Positions 1 through 9,061 of a DNA stretch of 32,797 nt are shown here, in pieces. The DNA is taken from positions 1 through 32,797 of the forward strand of contig JAGPFF010000024.1 in the NCBI GenBank assembly GCA_018056725.1, in the 5' to 3' direction. Under the pieces are notes generated by a model. The model did not search any database, was not told where the DNA came from, and worked only from the letters and a program-made list of their open reading frames with translations. Within the stretch, counting starts at the first letter, position 1. Every line of letters starts with the position of its first letter. The DNA comes from Anaerolineaceae bacterium. Lineage in GTDB: Bacteria; Chloroflexota; Anaerolineae; Anaerolineales; Anaerolineaceae. The translations under genes were made by a program, and so were the position numbers.

Positions 1-8
1 GGCACAGC

Positions 9-1349
9 ATGCCTGAGGCGGAAAAACGTAAAGACGAAAAATTAAGTTTCGATGTTATCGTGGTCGGCGCTGGTCTTGCCGGTGGAACCGCTGCGACTAT
101 CTGTGCCCGTAACGGGTTGAAAGTTGCGCTCATCGAGCGCGGTCAGAACCCGGGTGGCAAGAATTATTTCGGTGGCACAGTTTACACCCATGCTCTCGAA
201 GAGATCTTCCCTGATTTCTGGAGCCGCACACCCCCGCTGGAACGCCCGGCAACTGAAGCCGGTTACTGGTTCCTTTCCAAAACTGGTCTCACCCGTATCA
301 TGGTGGATGGCGGCGAGCTGGACAAAAAACCTAGTGATGCCTACATTGGTATGATGGCTAAGTTCTGCGGCTGGTGGATCGCCCAGGCGCAGTCTGAAGG
401 GGTCTTCCTCATCCCCAAGACACTGGTAGTGGATTTTATTCGCGATGGAAATGGTCGGATTATCGGCGTACAAACGGATCGCCCCGATGGAGAGATTTAC
501 GCGCCAGTAACGATTATCTGCGAAGGTGTTAACAACCTCCTTACCCAAAAAGCCGGCTTGATTGACCACGACCTCCAGCCGGAAACGGTAGCGCTGGCAG
601 TCAAACAATTGATCTCGCTGCCCACCGAGACGATCAATGCCCGCTTCGGTCTGCCGGATGCGGAACACGGTATGGCAGTCTCGGTATTAGGGGACATTTC
701 ACTTGGTGTAACCGGTCTTGGGTTCATTTATACCTGCAAGGACAGCGTTTCATTGGGTGTCGGTGTGGATCTGGATCAACTGGATAATCACCACATCCGA
801 CCCTATGACCTGATGCAGAATTTCCTTCGTCATCCCCAGATTGCCCCCCTGGTAGCCGGCGGACAGATGCTGGAATACGGTGGTCATCTGATCCCGGAAG
901 GCGGTTGGTCACAGATGCCAAAACTTTATGGAGATGGGGTTCTGGTCGCCGGTGACGCGGCAGCCATGGTCAACGCCCTTCACTGGGAAGGAACGAACAT
1001 GGCAACCATCGCCGGAAAACTTGCCGGCGAAGCCGCAGTGGAAGCCCATAAGCGTAAAGATTTCTCGGCTGAAACGCTTAAGGTTTATCAGCAAAAATTG
1101 AAGGATTCCTTCATTCTGAAGGATCTTTACCAGTATCGCAAGTTTTCTCATTTCTTGAACACTCATCATGACTTCATGGATGTGTATCCCAATTTCCTCA
1201 ACGATGCCCTGGGCAAGTTCTTTACCGGGTTCGGTAAGCCCAAGAAACAGCTTTACAAAGGCATCCTCGAATCTCTCACCTCGCGCAAACCCCTGCTCAA
1301 AGCGGTGGGCGATATCGTATCTTTTGGCAGAACCATTACAGGATGGTAA
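9..1349 (+). CDS. fixC: FixC: electron-transfer flavoprotein-quinone oxidoreductase
   Basis: FAD-dependent oxidoreductase that passes electrons from a FixAB electron-transfer flavoprotein toward the quinone pool with FixX. Residues about 14-40 form the FAD Rossmann fold (VVGAGLAGGTAATICARNG), with the second FAD motif near 310 (GVLVAGDAAAMVNAL). The length of 446 aa fits FixC, which unlike mitochondrial ETF-QO has no built-in 4Fe-4S domain; that part is supplied by the next gene. The reading frame overlaps fixX by 7 nt, indicating translational coupling. The start lies 9 bases from the window edge and no ribosome site is visible, so a slightly longer N-terminus is possible. FixA and FixB would be expected just upstream, outside the window. 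Bifurcating activity is inferred only from the FixCX pairing. Confidence 0.9.
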   Translation: MPEAEKRKDEKLSFDVIVVGAGLAGGTAATICARNGLKVALIERGQNPGGKNYFGGTVYTHALEEIFPDFWSRTPPLERPATEAGYWFLSKTGLTRIMVDGGELDKKPSDAYIGMMAKFCGWWIAQAQSEGVFLIPKTLVVDFIRDGNGRIIGVQTDRPDGEIYAPVTIICEGVNNLLTQKAGLIDHDLQPETVALAVKQLISLPTETINARFGLPDAEHGMAVSVLGDISLGVTGLGFIYTCKDSVSLGVGVDLDQLDNHHIRPYDLMQNFLRHPQIAPLVAGGQMLEYGGHLIPEGGWSQMPKLYGDGVLVAGDAAAMVNALHWEGTNMATIAGKLAGEAAVEAHKRKDFSAETLKVYQQKLKDSFILKDLYQYRKFSHFLNTHHDFMDVYPNFLNDALGKFFTGFGKPKKQLYKGILESLTSRKPLLKAVGDIVSFGRTITGW

Positions 1350-1696
1350 AAATGAAAAGCGAAAAAGACATCCAGGAAACCTTGAAGCGAAAGCAAATTG
1401 GCGAGTCTCTGCCATCTGTCTTTGTGGATGACATGCTCATGTCACTCAAATATTACGTTGATGAGGAACAGGCGCATCTTAAGATTAAGTCTCACGAGGT
1501 TTGCAAAACCTGTTCCGGGCACGGCTGCCTGTATTTTTGCCCGGTAGGCGTCTATACCATGGCACCCGACGGGAAGATACAGGTCTCTTACCAGAGTTGT
1601 ATCGAGTGTGGCAGCTGCCGCATCCGCTGTGAAAAAGATAATATCGAATGGAAAAATCCGCGTGGTGGATTTGGTGTGGCTTATAAATTCGGCTAA
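1343..1696 (+). CDS. fixX: FixX: ferredoxin-like partner of FixC
   Basis: Small iron-sulfur protein of 117 aa that works with FixC. Two cysteine clusters are visible: CKTCSGHGCLYFCP near residue 53 and CIECGSCRIRC near residue 90. This is the FixX pattern, in which the first cluster is partly degenerate compared with ordinary 2[4Fe-4S] ferredoxins. The C-terminus (NPRGGFGVAYKFG) is also typical of FixX and ETF-QO C-termini. The start at 1343 overlaps the fixC stop; a second ATG at 1352 is an equally good start. It is probably the last gene of the fix operon, followed by a strong hairpin at 1732-1760. Confidence 0.9.
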   Translation: MVKMKSEKDIQETLKRKQIGESLPSVFVDDMLMSLKYYVDEEQAHLKIKSHEVCKTCSGHGCLYFCPVGVYTMAPDGKIQVSYQSCIECGSCRIRCEKDNIEWKNPRGGFGVAYKFG

Positions 1697-1731
1697 ACCC
1701 ATCCTTCAGGGGAATTAATTCAATTTTTCAA

Positions 1732-1760
1732 CCGCCTGCCGAAAAATAAACGGCAGGCGG
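1732..1760. terminator. Hairpin between convergent fixX and GNAT genes
   Basis: A 10-bp GC-rich perfect stem (arms 1732-1741 and 1751-1760, CCGCCTGCCG and its complement) with a 9-nt A-rich loop lies between two converging genes. There is no clear U-tract on either side, so it may be a bidirectional, partly factor-assisted terminator. Confidence 0.6.
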
Positions 1761-1773
1761 TTCTGCATTACAT

Positions 1774-2790
1774 TTAGGTCAGGGGTTTGCCCAGGTTATA
1801 GCTGGTTTCTTCCTCAACAATGGAATACCCCATGGCTTCATACAATCTGTGTGCACCACTCAGGTTTTGTGTGTCCACAGTCAACCAGGTATGATCCATT
1901 CCCATCTCACGGAACAAACGAATGCTTTCCGCGATCAAGGCTTTCGCCACACCTTTACCGCGCCATGGTCTCCGCACGGAGATTTCCTCGGTATACCCTC
2001 GTTTTCGATGGTAGAGTTGGTTCTCTTCAGCATCGTAGTAATTATGCACCACACCGCAAACCTCATCGCCCTCCCAGGCTACCTTCCAGAGCTGAGGCTG
2101 AAAAAATCGTTCCGTAATGGAAATCTGAAACATCTCCTCCGTGGGAGGGGTAAAACCCCAATGATCCTGGAATGCCTCCCAATTTGCGTCCCAAATTTTG
2201 CGGTAATGATCCGGTTCCACCGGACGGATCTCCAATCCTGGGGGTAGTGGATAATTCCCTAATGGCAGATCCACTGGTCGCATCATGCAATTGAAATACC
2301 GTTCAATCTGGTATCCTTTATGCTGAAAAAACGAGATCACTTCTACTGCTTTTTTCTTCTTCCATACGCGGTATCGTTTCTCAACCTGACGGGGCATCTG
2401 GCTGGCAATTTTCCCGCATTCCTGTTCAACGTAGTTCAACATCAGACTGGCAATCCCCCTCCCCCAGTATTCCGGCAATAACATTCCAAAGGGGAGGAAA
2501 ATGATCTTGCCATCGAGTTCTGTATCCCAGGAATAACCAAAATATCCAACCGTCCTGTCGAACATATCCACATAAATCAGGTCCCGGTGAATATCATAAT
2601 TTGGAGTCCACTTTTCGTCATTGATAATATCTGCAAGCGTGATATTCCAGGAAATCCCGTTGATTTCTTTTGTGGCATTGGTAATTTCCAATCGTTTTTG
2701 GTGATCTTGTTCGCCGGAAAAATGTCGAAAAGAAAGACCTTCGACTGAATGGGTCGGCTGCCAGTCTATTACAAGTTCATTGTTTTTCAT
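1774..2790 (-). CDS. Tandem-GNAT N-acetyltransferase
   Basis: Protein of 338 aa with two GNAT folds. The N-terminal copy has an acetyl-CoA pyrophosphate-loop-like stretch (YWGRGIASLMLNYVEQ, near 105-120). The C-terminal copy has the better motif RRPWRGKGVAKALI near 275, followed by the usual GAHRLYEAMGY end. Such two-domain GNATs resemble mycothiol synthase-like and similar acyltransferases; the substrate cannot be told. A longer reading back to 2913 would overlap the upstream gene by 73 nt. The ATG at 2790 is preceded by GGAAGGAAAAA, so I chose it. It is the last gene of a likely four-gene minus-strand operon, 50 nt after the hydrolase. Confidence 0.8.
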   Translation of the reverse strand: MKNNELVIDWQPTHSVEGLSFRHFSGEQDHQKRLEITNATKEINGISWNITLADIINDEKWTPNYDIHRDLIYVDMFDRTVGYFGYSWDTELDGKIIFLPFGMLLPEYWGRGIASLMLNYVEQECGKIASQMPRQVEKRYRVWKKKKAVEVISFFQHKGYQIERYFNCMMRPVDLPLGNYPLPPGLEIRPVEPDHYRKIWDANWEAFQDHWGFTPPTEEMFQISITERFFQPQLWKVAWEGDEVCGVVHNYYDAEENQLYHRKRGYTEEISVRRPWRGKGVAKALIAESIRLFREMGMDHTWLTVDTQNLSGAHRLYEAMGYSIVEEETSYNLGKPLT

Positions 2791-2840
2791 TTTTTCCTTC
2801 CGGTTATCGTAATGAGTCCGCAAGAACAAATCAGTGGGAA

Positions 2841-3557
2841 TTATTTGTCGGTGAGATATTGCCGAATTGCCTCTACTGTCCGTTGTTGATTGAGAATATT
2901 CATATGAGTGCAACTGGCAATCTCTTCGAGATCCGCACCGGGAATCAACGCAGCGATTTCTTGAATATGCTCAGGTTTGATCATTTCTTTTTCCGCATAG
3001 AGGATTTTCATTCCCGTTTGAATCCTGCGCAACTCTTCCGTAGTGATGCCAATATCGCTCAACATCAGATCATAGCGCATGATGATTTTCTTCACCGGCA
3101 GACCCAGGCGGTTGAGCGCTGTCCAGCGGCGTTGCTTGCGTTGAAAGAGACGCAGTGTTTTCTCGTCCGTGCCGCTGGCAAGATAGTTGGGGGAAATGGC
3201 AATGATACGCTCAAAAAGTTGTGGGGCATTCTTGGCCAGCAGCAAGGCAATATTTCCGCCATCGCTGTAACCAACCAGGCTGGCACGCTGGATCCCTTTA
3301 GCTTCACAAAAGTGGATCACATCCTCACAAAATTGAGGTATTGAAAGAGTGGAATCCACCGACTGACTTTCGCCGTGCCCGCGGCTGTCGAGCGCGAAGG
3401 TGTGAAAATCGGTAAAAAATTCCGTTTGAAAGCGTGAAAAGATCCGTTTACTTTCCGAATTGCCATGCAGGAAAAGCAGGTTAGGACCGTTTCCGGCTTC
3501 ACAATAAGCCATTTTCAGGTCAGATAATTGGACAAAACGGGTGGGTAAAGGAGCCAT
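2841..3557 (-). CDS. Alpha/beta hydrolase
   Basis: Protein of 238 aa with the alpha/beta-hydrolase fold. The oxyanion HGNSES motif is near residue 31, the nucleophile elbow GYSDGG near 96 gives the catalytic Ser, and the C-terminal His lies in SCTHMN near 217. The acid residue normally sits after strand 6; here that segment reads ILYAEKEMI, so Glu may stand in for Asp. The substrate is unknown; esterase, lactonase or peptidase are all possible. It lies 26 nt after the deaminase gene on the same strand. The ribosome site before this ATG is weak, consistent with coupled translation. Confidence 0.8.
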   Translation of the reverse strand: MAPLPTRFVQLSDLKMAYCEAGNGPNLLFLHGNSESKRIFSRFQTEFFTDFHTFALDSRGHGESQSVDSTLSIPQFCEDVIHFCEAKGIQRASLVGYSDGGNIALLLAKNAPQLFERIIAISPNYLASGTDEKTLRLFQRKQRRWTALNRLGLPVKKIIMRYDLMLSDIGITTEELRRIQTGMKILYAEKEMIKPEHIQEIAALIPGADLEEIASCTHMNILNQQRTVEAIRQYLTDK

Positions 3558-3583
3558 TCTTCTATCGCTCAGGTTTGGTTCAC

Positions 3584-4057
3584 TCAGGGGTGGAAAAGGG
3601 GCAGCTGTGGATTAACGAAGGATTGACTTTGTGCATCAAAATCCAGATTGGTGATCTCAATATTGGCGGTATTCAAAAAATCAAGCGCATTTTCATCCAT
3701 ACGGTAGGCAATATTGTAGACCAGGCGGACAATTCCCGCGTTGATCAATGCTTTGGTGCAATTGATGCAGGGAAAATGAGTGACATAACAGGTTGCCCCC
3801 CGGGTCGAAACGCCATGTAGGGCAGCCTGGATGATGGCGTTTGTCTCTGCGTGAATCGTCCTGACGCAATGCCCATCTACCAGCAAATGTCCGATTTCAT
3901 CACAATGCGGTTGACCGGCTGGGGATCCATTGAATCCGGTGGTCAGAATTCGTTTCTCCAGAACGAGCACACTACCCACAAAGGCACGGTCACAGGTGCT
4001 GCGTTCAGATACGGCATAGGCAATTTTCATGAAGTATGAATCCCAATCCGGTCGCAT
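3584..4057 (-). CDS. dCMP deaminase family protein (ComEB-like)
   Basis: Zinc-dependent deaminase of 157 aa, probably converting dCMP to dUMP for dTTP synthesis. The N-terminus (RPDWDSYFMKIAYAVSERS) is close to the dCMP deaminase family. Zinc and catalytic residues are present as HAETNAI near 72 and PCINC near 97. It could equally be a Cmp/dCMP deaminase of ComE operon protein 2 type; the two are the same family. It sits between the flavodiiron gene (77 nt upstream) and the hydrolase (26 nt downstream). Confidence 0.88.
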   Translation of the reverse strand: MRPDWDSYFMKIAYAVSERSTCDRAFVGSVLVLEKRILTTGFNGSPAGQPHCDEIGHLLVDGHCVRTIHAETNAIIQAALHGVSTRGATCYVTHFPCINCTKALINAGIVRLVYNIAYRMDENALDFLNTANIEITNLDFDAQSQSFVNPQLPLFHP

Positions 4058-4134
4058 GGAGATTACCTCTTTTCCTTGATGTGGGCGGTTCTATTCATAA
4101 TCGGATGTGTGAGAAAGATCGATTAAGTTCAAAC

Positions 4135-5334
4135 TCAACCAGACAGAATTTCCCTGGCGAAATCCGCCCCAAATTGACGTGCTTCGCTGATTTCCTGGTT
4201 GCTGGCAGCACCTTCGAATTCGAAATTACCAAATTGCTTCCAGCGCAGGGTATCCATATACTCATTCAACTCTCGTTGCCCGCCTCCCATCCAGGCATGG
4301 CTGCCAAAACCGGCACAGATTTTTTGAAAAATATGCTTCCGCCTTGCCATTTCCAGCAAATTCACCATATCCACAAAGAGCTTCCCTTCGTAAGTGGGTG
4401 CTCCAACCATTACCCCGCGTTTCAGCCACAAAGAAGGGAGAATTTCACTTGTAGAATCACGACTGACGTTATAGATGCTGATCGGAACCCCTTCATCCAC
4501 GATTCCCTGGGCGACCGCTTCCATGATGCGCTCCGTGTTCCCATACATGCTGGCATAAATAATGGTGACGGCAGGATCGCCTGCCTTATTGGCATAATCC
4601 GCCCATTGGTTATAGAGCTCGATGATGTGGTACGGGTTGGCGCGCCAGATCAATCCATGAGAAGGAGCCACAATCTCAAGGGGGTACTTTTCGATCTTGG
4701 CAATGGCATTTTTCACCGGTTTTGAGTAACTGGCGACAATATTGACAAAGTATCTTAACGCCTGCGATTCGTACCACGCGAGACGGGTGGTCTTATCATC
4801 ATAAATGGTGCCATTCAGCGCGCCATAGCAGCCAAAACCATCACAGGAGAAAAGAATCTTCTGAGTCATTTCATAGGTCATCATTGTTTCAGGCCAATGA
4901 ACGAAGGGTGTCAGCATGAATTTAAGCCGGTGCTCGCCAAGATCAAGCTCCTCACCCTCCGTAACGACCTGAATATTTTCAGTAATATCGTAAAACGATT
5001 GCAGCATTTCTTTTGTCTTGGCAGTGCCAATCAGCTTCAATTTTGGCGCCAGGCGGATGAAGGTTTTCAATGCGCCAGAATGATCCGGTTCAAGATGATT
5101 GATCACTAAATAATCCAGTTCAGACGGATCAAAGAAATTTTGTACCTGATTTAAGAGCTCATCGGTGGTGGATTTGCTTGAGAGATCAATAATCAATTTT
5201 TTACGATCATTGATCAGATAACTGTTGTAAGAAATACCTTCCTTGCGAATGGTCCACAAACCTTCGAAAAGGTCTGTCTGACGATCATTGACACCCACCC
5301 AATAAATTGAGGGTCGAAGCTCTACAGGTTGCAT
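4135..5334 (-). CDS. fprA: Flavodiiron protein (O2/NO reductase)
   Basis: Two-domain flavodiiron protein of 399 aa that reduces O2 to water and/or NO to N2O, protecting anaerobic metabolism in the cytoplasm. The N-terminal metallo-beta-lactamase-like domain carries all diiron ligand motifs: HLEPDHSG near 80, FVHWPETM near 145, SCDGFGCYG near 164 and APSHG near 225. The C-terminal flavodoxin domain begins near 255 with the FMN loop YASMYGNTERI. There is no rubredoxin or flavin-reductase extension, so it needs an external electron donor. The start is supported by AGAGATCAC ahead of the ATG. It is the first gene of the minus-strand group. Confidence 0.92.
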   Translation of the reverse strand: MQPVELRPSIYWVGVNDRQTDLFEGLWTIRKEGISYNSYLINDRKKLIIDLSSKSTTDELLNQVQNFFDPSELDYLVINHLEPDHSGALKTFIRLAPKLKLIGTAKTKEMLQSFYDITENIQVVTEGEELDLGEHRLKFMLTPFVHWPETMMTYEMTQKILFSCDGFGCYGALNGTIYDDKTTRLAWYESQALRYFVNIVASYSKPVKNAIAKIEKYPLEIVAPSHGLIWRANPYHIIELYNQWADYANKAGDPAVTIIYASMYGNTERIMEAVAQGIVDEGVPISIYNVSRDSTSEILPSLWLKRGVMVGAPTYEGKLFVDMVNLLEMARRKHIFQKICAGFGSHAWMGGGQRELNEYMDTLRWKQFGNFEFEGAASNQEISEARQFGADFAREILSG

Positions 5335-5583
5335 TGTGATCTCTTTTCTGTTAGTGAAAGTTTAATTAATTCTATCACCAGTGTTCTTCAAGCGTTATTG
5401 GGGTTAAACCACCCTTTTCCACGCAAACTGCCCGAATTCTGACGATCCGGCGGCAGAGCCGCATGAGGTGGTTCTTCTTCAGCTTTCATTTTCTCCCCAT
5501 GTATCCTGAAGCCAAAAATTATTACCTCGTAGTTTCAATCCTGCACTATACTTAATTTATACTTATGTATGGAGGTGAGCGAA
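5335..5583. other. Divergent intergenic region with possible leader structure
   Basis: This 249-nt gap separates two divergent genes and must hold both promoters. A long-range inverted repeat, AACCACC at 5407-5413 with GGTGGTT at 5467-5473, encloses about 50 nt of GC-rich sequence that includes further short complementary runs (CCGGCGGCAGAGCCG). If transcribed on minus it would lie in the 5' leader of the flavodiiron gene. I do not recognise a known riboswitch. On plus, TATACT boxes near 5550-5570 could serve the small membrane protein. Confidence 0.3.
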
Positions 5584-5943
5584 ATGTTCCCACCAACCGG
5601 TCAGGATGCCTCTCCAGAACCCATGCCCTCCCCAGAGATTAGCGGTGATGACCGCTTATGGGTTGTCCTTTGTTTCCTGTTTACACCTCTATTCCCGCTA
5701 ATTGTCCTCTTGCTCGAAGAAAAAAAGGATCGTCCCTTCATCAAATACCACACGATCCCGACACTGATTTTTGGCGTTATCGAAGCCATTGTGGTGATCA
5801 TACTTTCCTCCATTCCTGTGATCCGCTGTATTTCTCCCCTGATCTGGATTCTAAATGTTATTTATGCCCTCAAAGCAAACAAAGGCAATTACACTGATCT
5901 GCCTTGGATTACCGAATTTGCCAAAAAACAAAAGTGGATGTGA
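5584..5943 (+). CDS. Small membrane protein, DUF4870/Tic20-like
   Basis: Protein of 119 aa with a short Pro-rich N-terminus and two to three hydrophobic helices (LWVVLCFLFTPLFPLIVLLL near 25; IFGVIEAIVVIIL and ISPLIWILNVIYAL further on). The spacing, with a charged turn KKDRPFIKYH after the first helix, resembles the DUF4870/Tic20-like family of small membrane proteins. The function is unknown. An ATG at 5569 would add five residues, but those bases (GGAGGTG at 5571-5577) are an excellent ribosome site placed 6 nt before the ATG at 5584, so the later ATG is the likely start. Confidence 0.65.
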   Translation: MFPPTGQDASPEPMPSPEISGDDRLWVVLCFLFTPLFPLIVLLLEEKKDRPFIKYHTIPTLIFGVIEAIVVIILSSIPVIRCISPLIWILNVIYALKANKGNYTDLPWITEFAKKQKWM

Positions 5944-5960
5944 TTCTTCTCTTAATTAAA

Positions 5961-5996
5961 AAAACTTCCCTCCAGGAAATTGCGGAGGGAAGTTTT
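5961..5996. terminator. Bidirectional intrinsic terminator
   Basis: A 13-bp stem (arms 5961-5973 and 5984-5996, AAAACTTCCCTCC and its complement) with a 10-nt loop is flanked by A-rich sequence on the left and T-rich on the right. It can end both the small membrane gene on plus and the tldDE transcript on minus. Confidence 0.85.
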
Positions 5997-6016
5997 TTAA
6001 TGAGACAGAGTCGGGT

Positions 6017-7402
6017 TTAAAACGTCGGATTGGAGTGGGAAATTTCCAAATTGTTTACCTGTATGAAGGGCGGTACAACGATGCTGGTGGGATTTCGTGC
6101 CCCATAGCTTTGGGAAGTGTTATAAGCTATCCCTCCGGTGGAAATCCATTCAACTCCATCACCAAAGATCTCCAGTAGGCTCTGCGTCAGCCGGACGTTA
6201 TAGGGGATGGCAATGGATCCATCCTTCCGGAAAAGGAGCGCTCCAAAGCGGGAACTGCCGGTGACGATTCCATTTGATGGGTTAACGATATTCATATAGT
6301 GAAGAAAAGGAATATAGAGTAAATCTGTACCGTGAGGCAGCTTCGACAGCTCCTCCAGGGTATTTACCGGGGTTGTTCCACCTGCCATACACAGGCTAAG
6401 ATGTGGCACAGTATGAGCGGTAGGTTGGGCACCAAACTCATCCGCGTCATCCTGCATCCAGTAAAATCCTTTGAAAAAGCCATTTTCCACGAATGGAAAT
6501 CTACGGCGGGTCATTCCAAACAGGTCGCGGTGAAAGGGAAATGTCTCTCGGCGCTCCGGATCATCCTCAACAGTAAAATGAGTTGAAAATTTCTTTTTAC
6601 CAAAATCCTCTTCTTTGAGGAAGGAAAAACCTCGTTTCATCAAACCACCGTTAAAGCCGATCAGTTCCATAAAATGAAGCAAGTCAGCAATGGCTGCAGA
6701 TCCGAAAACAATGTTGTATCTGCCCAGTGGTAGCTGCAGGGAAGGATCTTCCTAGTAGTGCTTCAGCAAAAATTCCAGTTCCTCACGCATTTTGCGGGGG
6801 TCAAGATCAACCTTCTGTTGCGCGGATTGTTCCGCCTGCACTTCCCACTTGAGGGTTTTATGTGCCAGCACGATGCTGACCTGCATATCAGAAGTCTTTA
6901 CATACCACGGATGCTCCGCAAGGGTGCTAACCGAGGCAAGAGTATTCGTCCCACTGGAAATGATCCCCGAGGACAGAAGGGTGTCTGTTTCCAGACCTTC
7001 TACCACCCGGTTGAAAAAGGCTAGTTTTTCTTGGCTGCTCATCGCAACCAACGCTTCATCATACCCACTCTCATCAATAAATGGCTCGGGATATACCGGC
7101 ACCGTCGGTTTGTACGAAAGTGGCATGGCATACCGAACCATGTCGCAGGCAGCGTCGATCCCTTTTTTCATCTCATCTAAACTGGAAAGATCGGTGATCA
7201 TCCCGTAACTGGCGCGCTTACTGCCTTCATGGGCAGTGAACTCCAGCCGGATGAGATGTTCATTTGTATTGAGAGAAATTGCCGAATTGGCAAACCGAAT
7301 CAAATGGCTGTCCTCTTCATGATAATAGATGGTGATCTCCAATCCTTTATGGAGGGCATAGTCGCGAAGGTCATTTAGAACTTGCAGGATTCTCTCTTTC
7401 AT
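6017..7402 (-). pseudogene. tldE: tldE/pmbA interrupted by one in-frame TAG
   Basis: TldE is the partner of TldD in a heterodimeric metallopeptidase that trims modified peptides and unfolded proteins. The reading frame from the ATG at 7402 to the TAA at 6017 is open for 460 codons except for a single TAG at 6752-6754 (codon 217). Family similarity continues in the same frame on both sides: after the stop comes LPLGRYNIVFGSAAIADLL, the start of the TldE C-terminal half, then LPHGTDLLYIPF and a typical C-terminus. So it is one gene with one nonsense codon, not a frameshift. No good ribosome site is visible for restart before the ATG at 6670. The start is 2 nt from the tldD stop. Options are a recent loss-of-function mutation, a sequencing error, or readthrough. 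Confidence 0.85.
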
Positions 7403-7404
7403 GA

Positions 7405-8859
7405 TTACTCTCCAATGCGCACATGATCAAACCGGCACACAGGCACCCCGTGTCCCAGCTGCATGATCTGGTTGGGCTGTCCCTTGCCGCAATTATCCAC
7501 GTAACAAACCTGCCAGGTTGAAGCATCCCCCACAGCGCTCAGCGAATTCCAGAAAGGTATCGTTGCACCTTTGTAGGTGGCATTCTTGACGGGTCGGGTG
7601 ATTCGTCCATCTTCCACCAGCCAGCCAATTTCAGTACCAAAATGGAATTGTTCTCGGTTTGAACCGATTGACCAGCTACGATCACCGTCCAGCACAATCC
7701 CTCTTTCCGTCTGGCTGATGATGTCTTCGAGGCTGCCATCCATACCTGAATCCACATTGATGTTTGTCATGCGTTCGATCGGCACGCGGTAAAAGGAGGT
7801 GGCTCGGTTTGCCCCACTGCTGCCATTAAAGATCACTCGGCGGGCTTTGGCATTAGCTTCCTCCACCATCTGCCGTCCGGTGATTGCGCCAACCAGAATG
7901 CCACGATCAATTAATAGGTTATTCTGCGCCGGAATGCCATCATCATCAAATCCAAAGCTGCCTGGCGAGTTAGGTAGTGTTGCGTCGGCTCGAACGGTTA
8001 ACTTTTCGCTGCCGTAACGGAGTTTGCCAAAATCCTCCAGAGTCACAAAAGATCCACCTGCGAAAGCCAGCTCATACCCCAGAATCCGGTCAAGCTCGAG
8101 GGCGTGACCGATGGTCTCATGGGTCTGCAGAAACATAATTCCCGGTAGCAGGATGACTGAACGGTCGTCCACGGGACAGGGTTCTGCCTGAATGGTTTGG
8201 TTAAGTTCGCGCACAATGCGGTCCGCGTTCTCGCTAAACCATTGGGCATCAACCGTTTCCCAACCTCGTGTTTCCCCCCGCCGGGGCGGCTTGAACTTGC
8301 GCTCATGCATCCCCCCTTCACTATCCATTCCGTTTACCTCAAGATCGGCAAAGACATCAGTAATCAATTTTTCAATCCGGCTGCCTTCAGAATCCAGGAA
8401 AAATACCTGCTTCCGGGTGAAGGTGAGGCTGCTGATTCGTTGCGTCACTCCCGGTTGGTTAAGTTTCTGGTCCATGTCACGCAAGAAAGCCACCTTCTCT
8501 GCCAGTGGGATTTCGAAGGGATTTATTTTGGTGGGACTTTCGAATCTGGATTCAACCGCATCTTTTTCCGCCAGACGGATGGGGAAGGTTACTCGTTCAG
8601 CAGCAACACGCGCATTATCAAAAGCCTGATCATACAAGGCGGTAAGATTGCTTACGTCGGATGATGCTGAAAAACCCCAGGCGCCCTTGTATAAAACCCT
8701 TACCCCTAAACCGCTCTCTCTGGAAGCGGAGGTCTCTTTGAGGTTTCCATTCCACATCATCAGAGAATTTGTCTCTTCGTAGGGATACCAACGCGTATCC
8801 ACATAAGTGGCACCACGAGCTTTGAGCCTGTCGATTTGTTGTTTGATTTGATCCAGCAT
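7405..8859 (-). CDS. tldD: TldD metallopeptidase subunit
   Basis: Catalytic subunit (484 aa) of the TldD/TldE zinc metallopeptidase. The hallmark motif HETIGHALE, with the zinc-binding histidines, is near residue 253. The N-terminal domain (GLGVRVLYKGAWGFSASSD near 50) and the Gly-rich C-terminal half (GNCGKGQPNQIM-like end) match the family. The start at 8859 has a strong ribosome site (GGGAGGAAGG). The stop is 2 nt before the tldE start, so the pair is coupled. If the tldE nonsense codon is real, TldD would lack a full-length partner. Confidence 0.93.
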   Translation of the reverse strand: MLDQIKQQIDRLKARGATYVDTRWYPYEETNSLMMWNGNLKETSASRESGLGVRVLYKGAWGFSASSDVSNLTALYDQAFDNARVAAERVTFPIRLAEKDAVESRFESPTKINPFEIPLAEKVAFLRDMDQKLNQPGVTQRISSLTFTRKQVFFLDSEGSRIEKLITDVFADLEVNGMDSEGGMHERKFKPPRRGETRGWETVDAQWFSENADRIVRELNQTIQAEPCPVDDRSVILLPGIMFLQTHETIGHALELDRILGYELAFAGGSFVTLEDFGKLRYGSEKLTVRADATLPNSPGSFGFDDDGIPAQNNLLIDRGILVGAITGRQMVEEANAKARRVIFNGSSGANRATSFYRVPIERMTNINVDSGMDGSLEDIISQTERGIVLDGDRSWSIGSNREQFHFGTEIGWLVEDGRITRPVKNATYKGATIPFWNSLSAVGDASTWQVCYVDNCGKGQPNQIMQLGHGVPVCRFDHVRIGE

Positions 8860-9061
8860 AAAACTTTTCCTTCCTCCCGTTAAATTAGGTTTCGGTTTCT
8901 CTCAAGGGATGCAAAAATATTATATGCCAGAGATGGAAAATGAGCATTAAGTACCGAAACGGTAAGATTTTATATTCTTTTCTGATAATTTCTTGATATT
9001 TCTCTAACACAGGTCGGTTATTCTGATTGTGAAATCATTTTAGTTTTAAAGAGGTGTATTT

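Noticed and set aside
2791..2913. 41-residue N-terminal extension of the GNAT protein
   Set aside because: It overlaps the hydrolase gene and lacks a ribosome site, whereas the ATG at 2790 has one.
6752..6754. TAG in tldE as pyrrolysine
   Set aside because: TAG is used as an ordinary stop for clpB, htrA and the TIGR01777 gene in this window, and no pyl gene is visible. Kept only as something to exclude by genome search.
8860..9061. CIRCE or other heat-shock operator upstream of clpB
   Set aside because: No TTAGCACTC-N9-GAGTGCTAA was found. Only a 5+3+5 palindrome at 8952-8964 is present.
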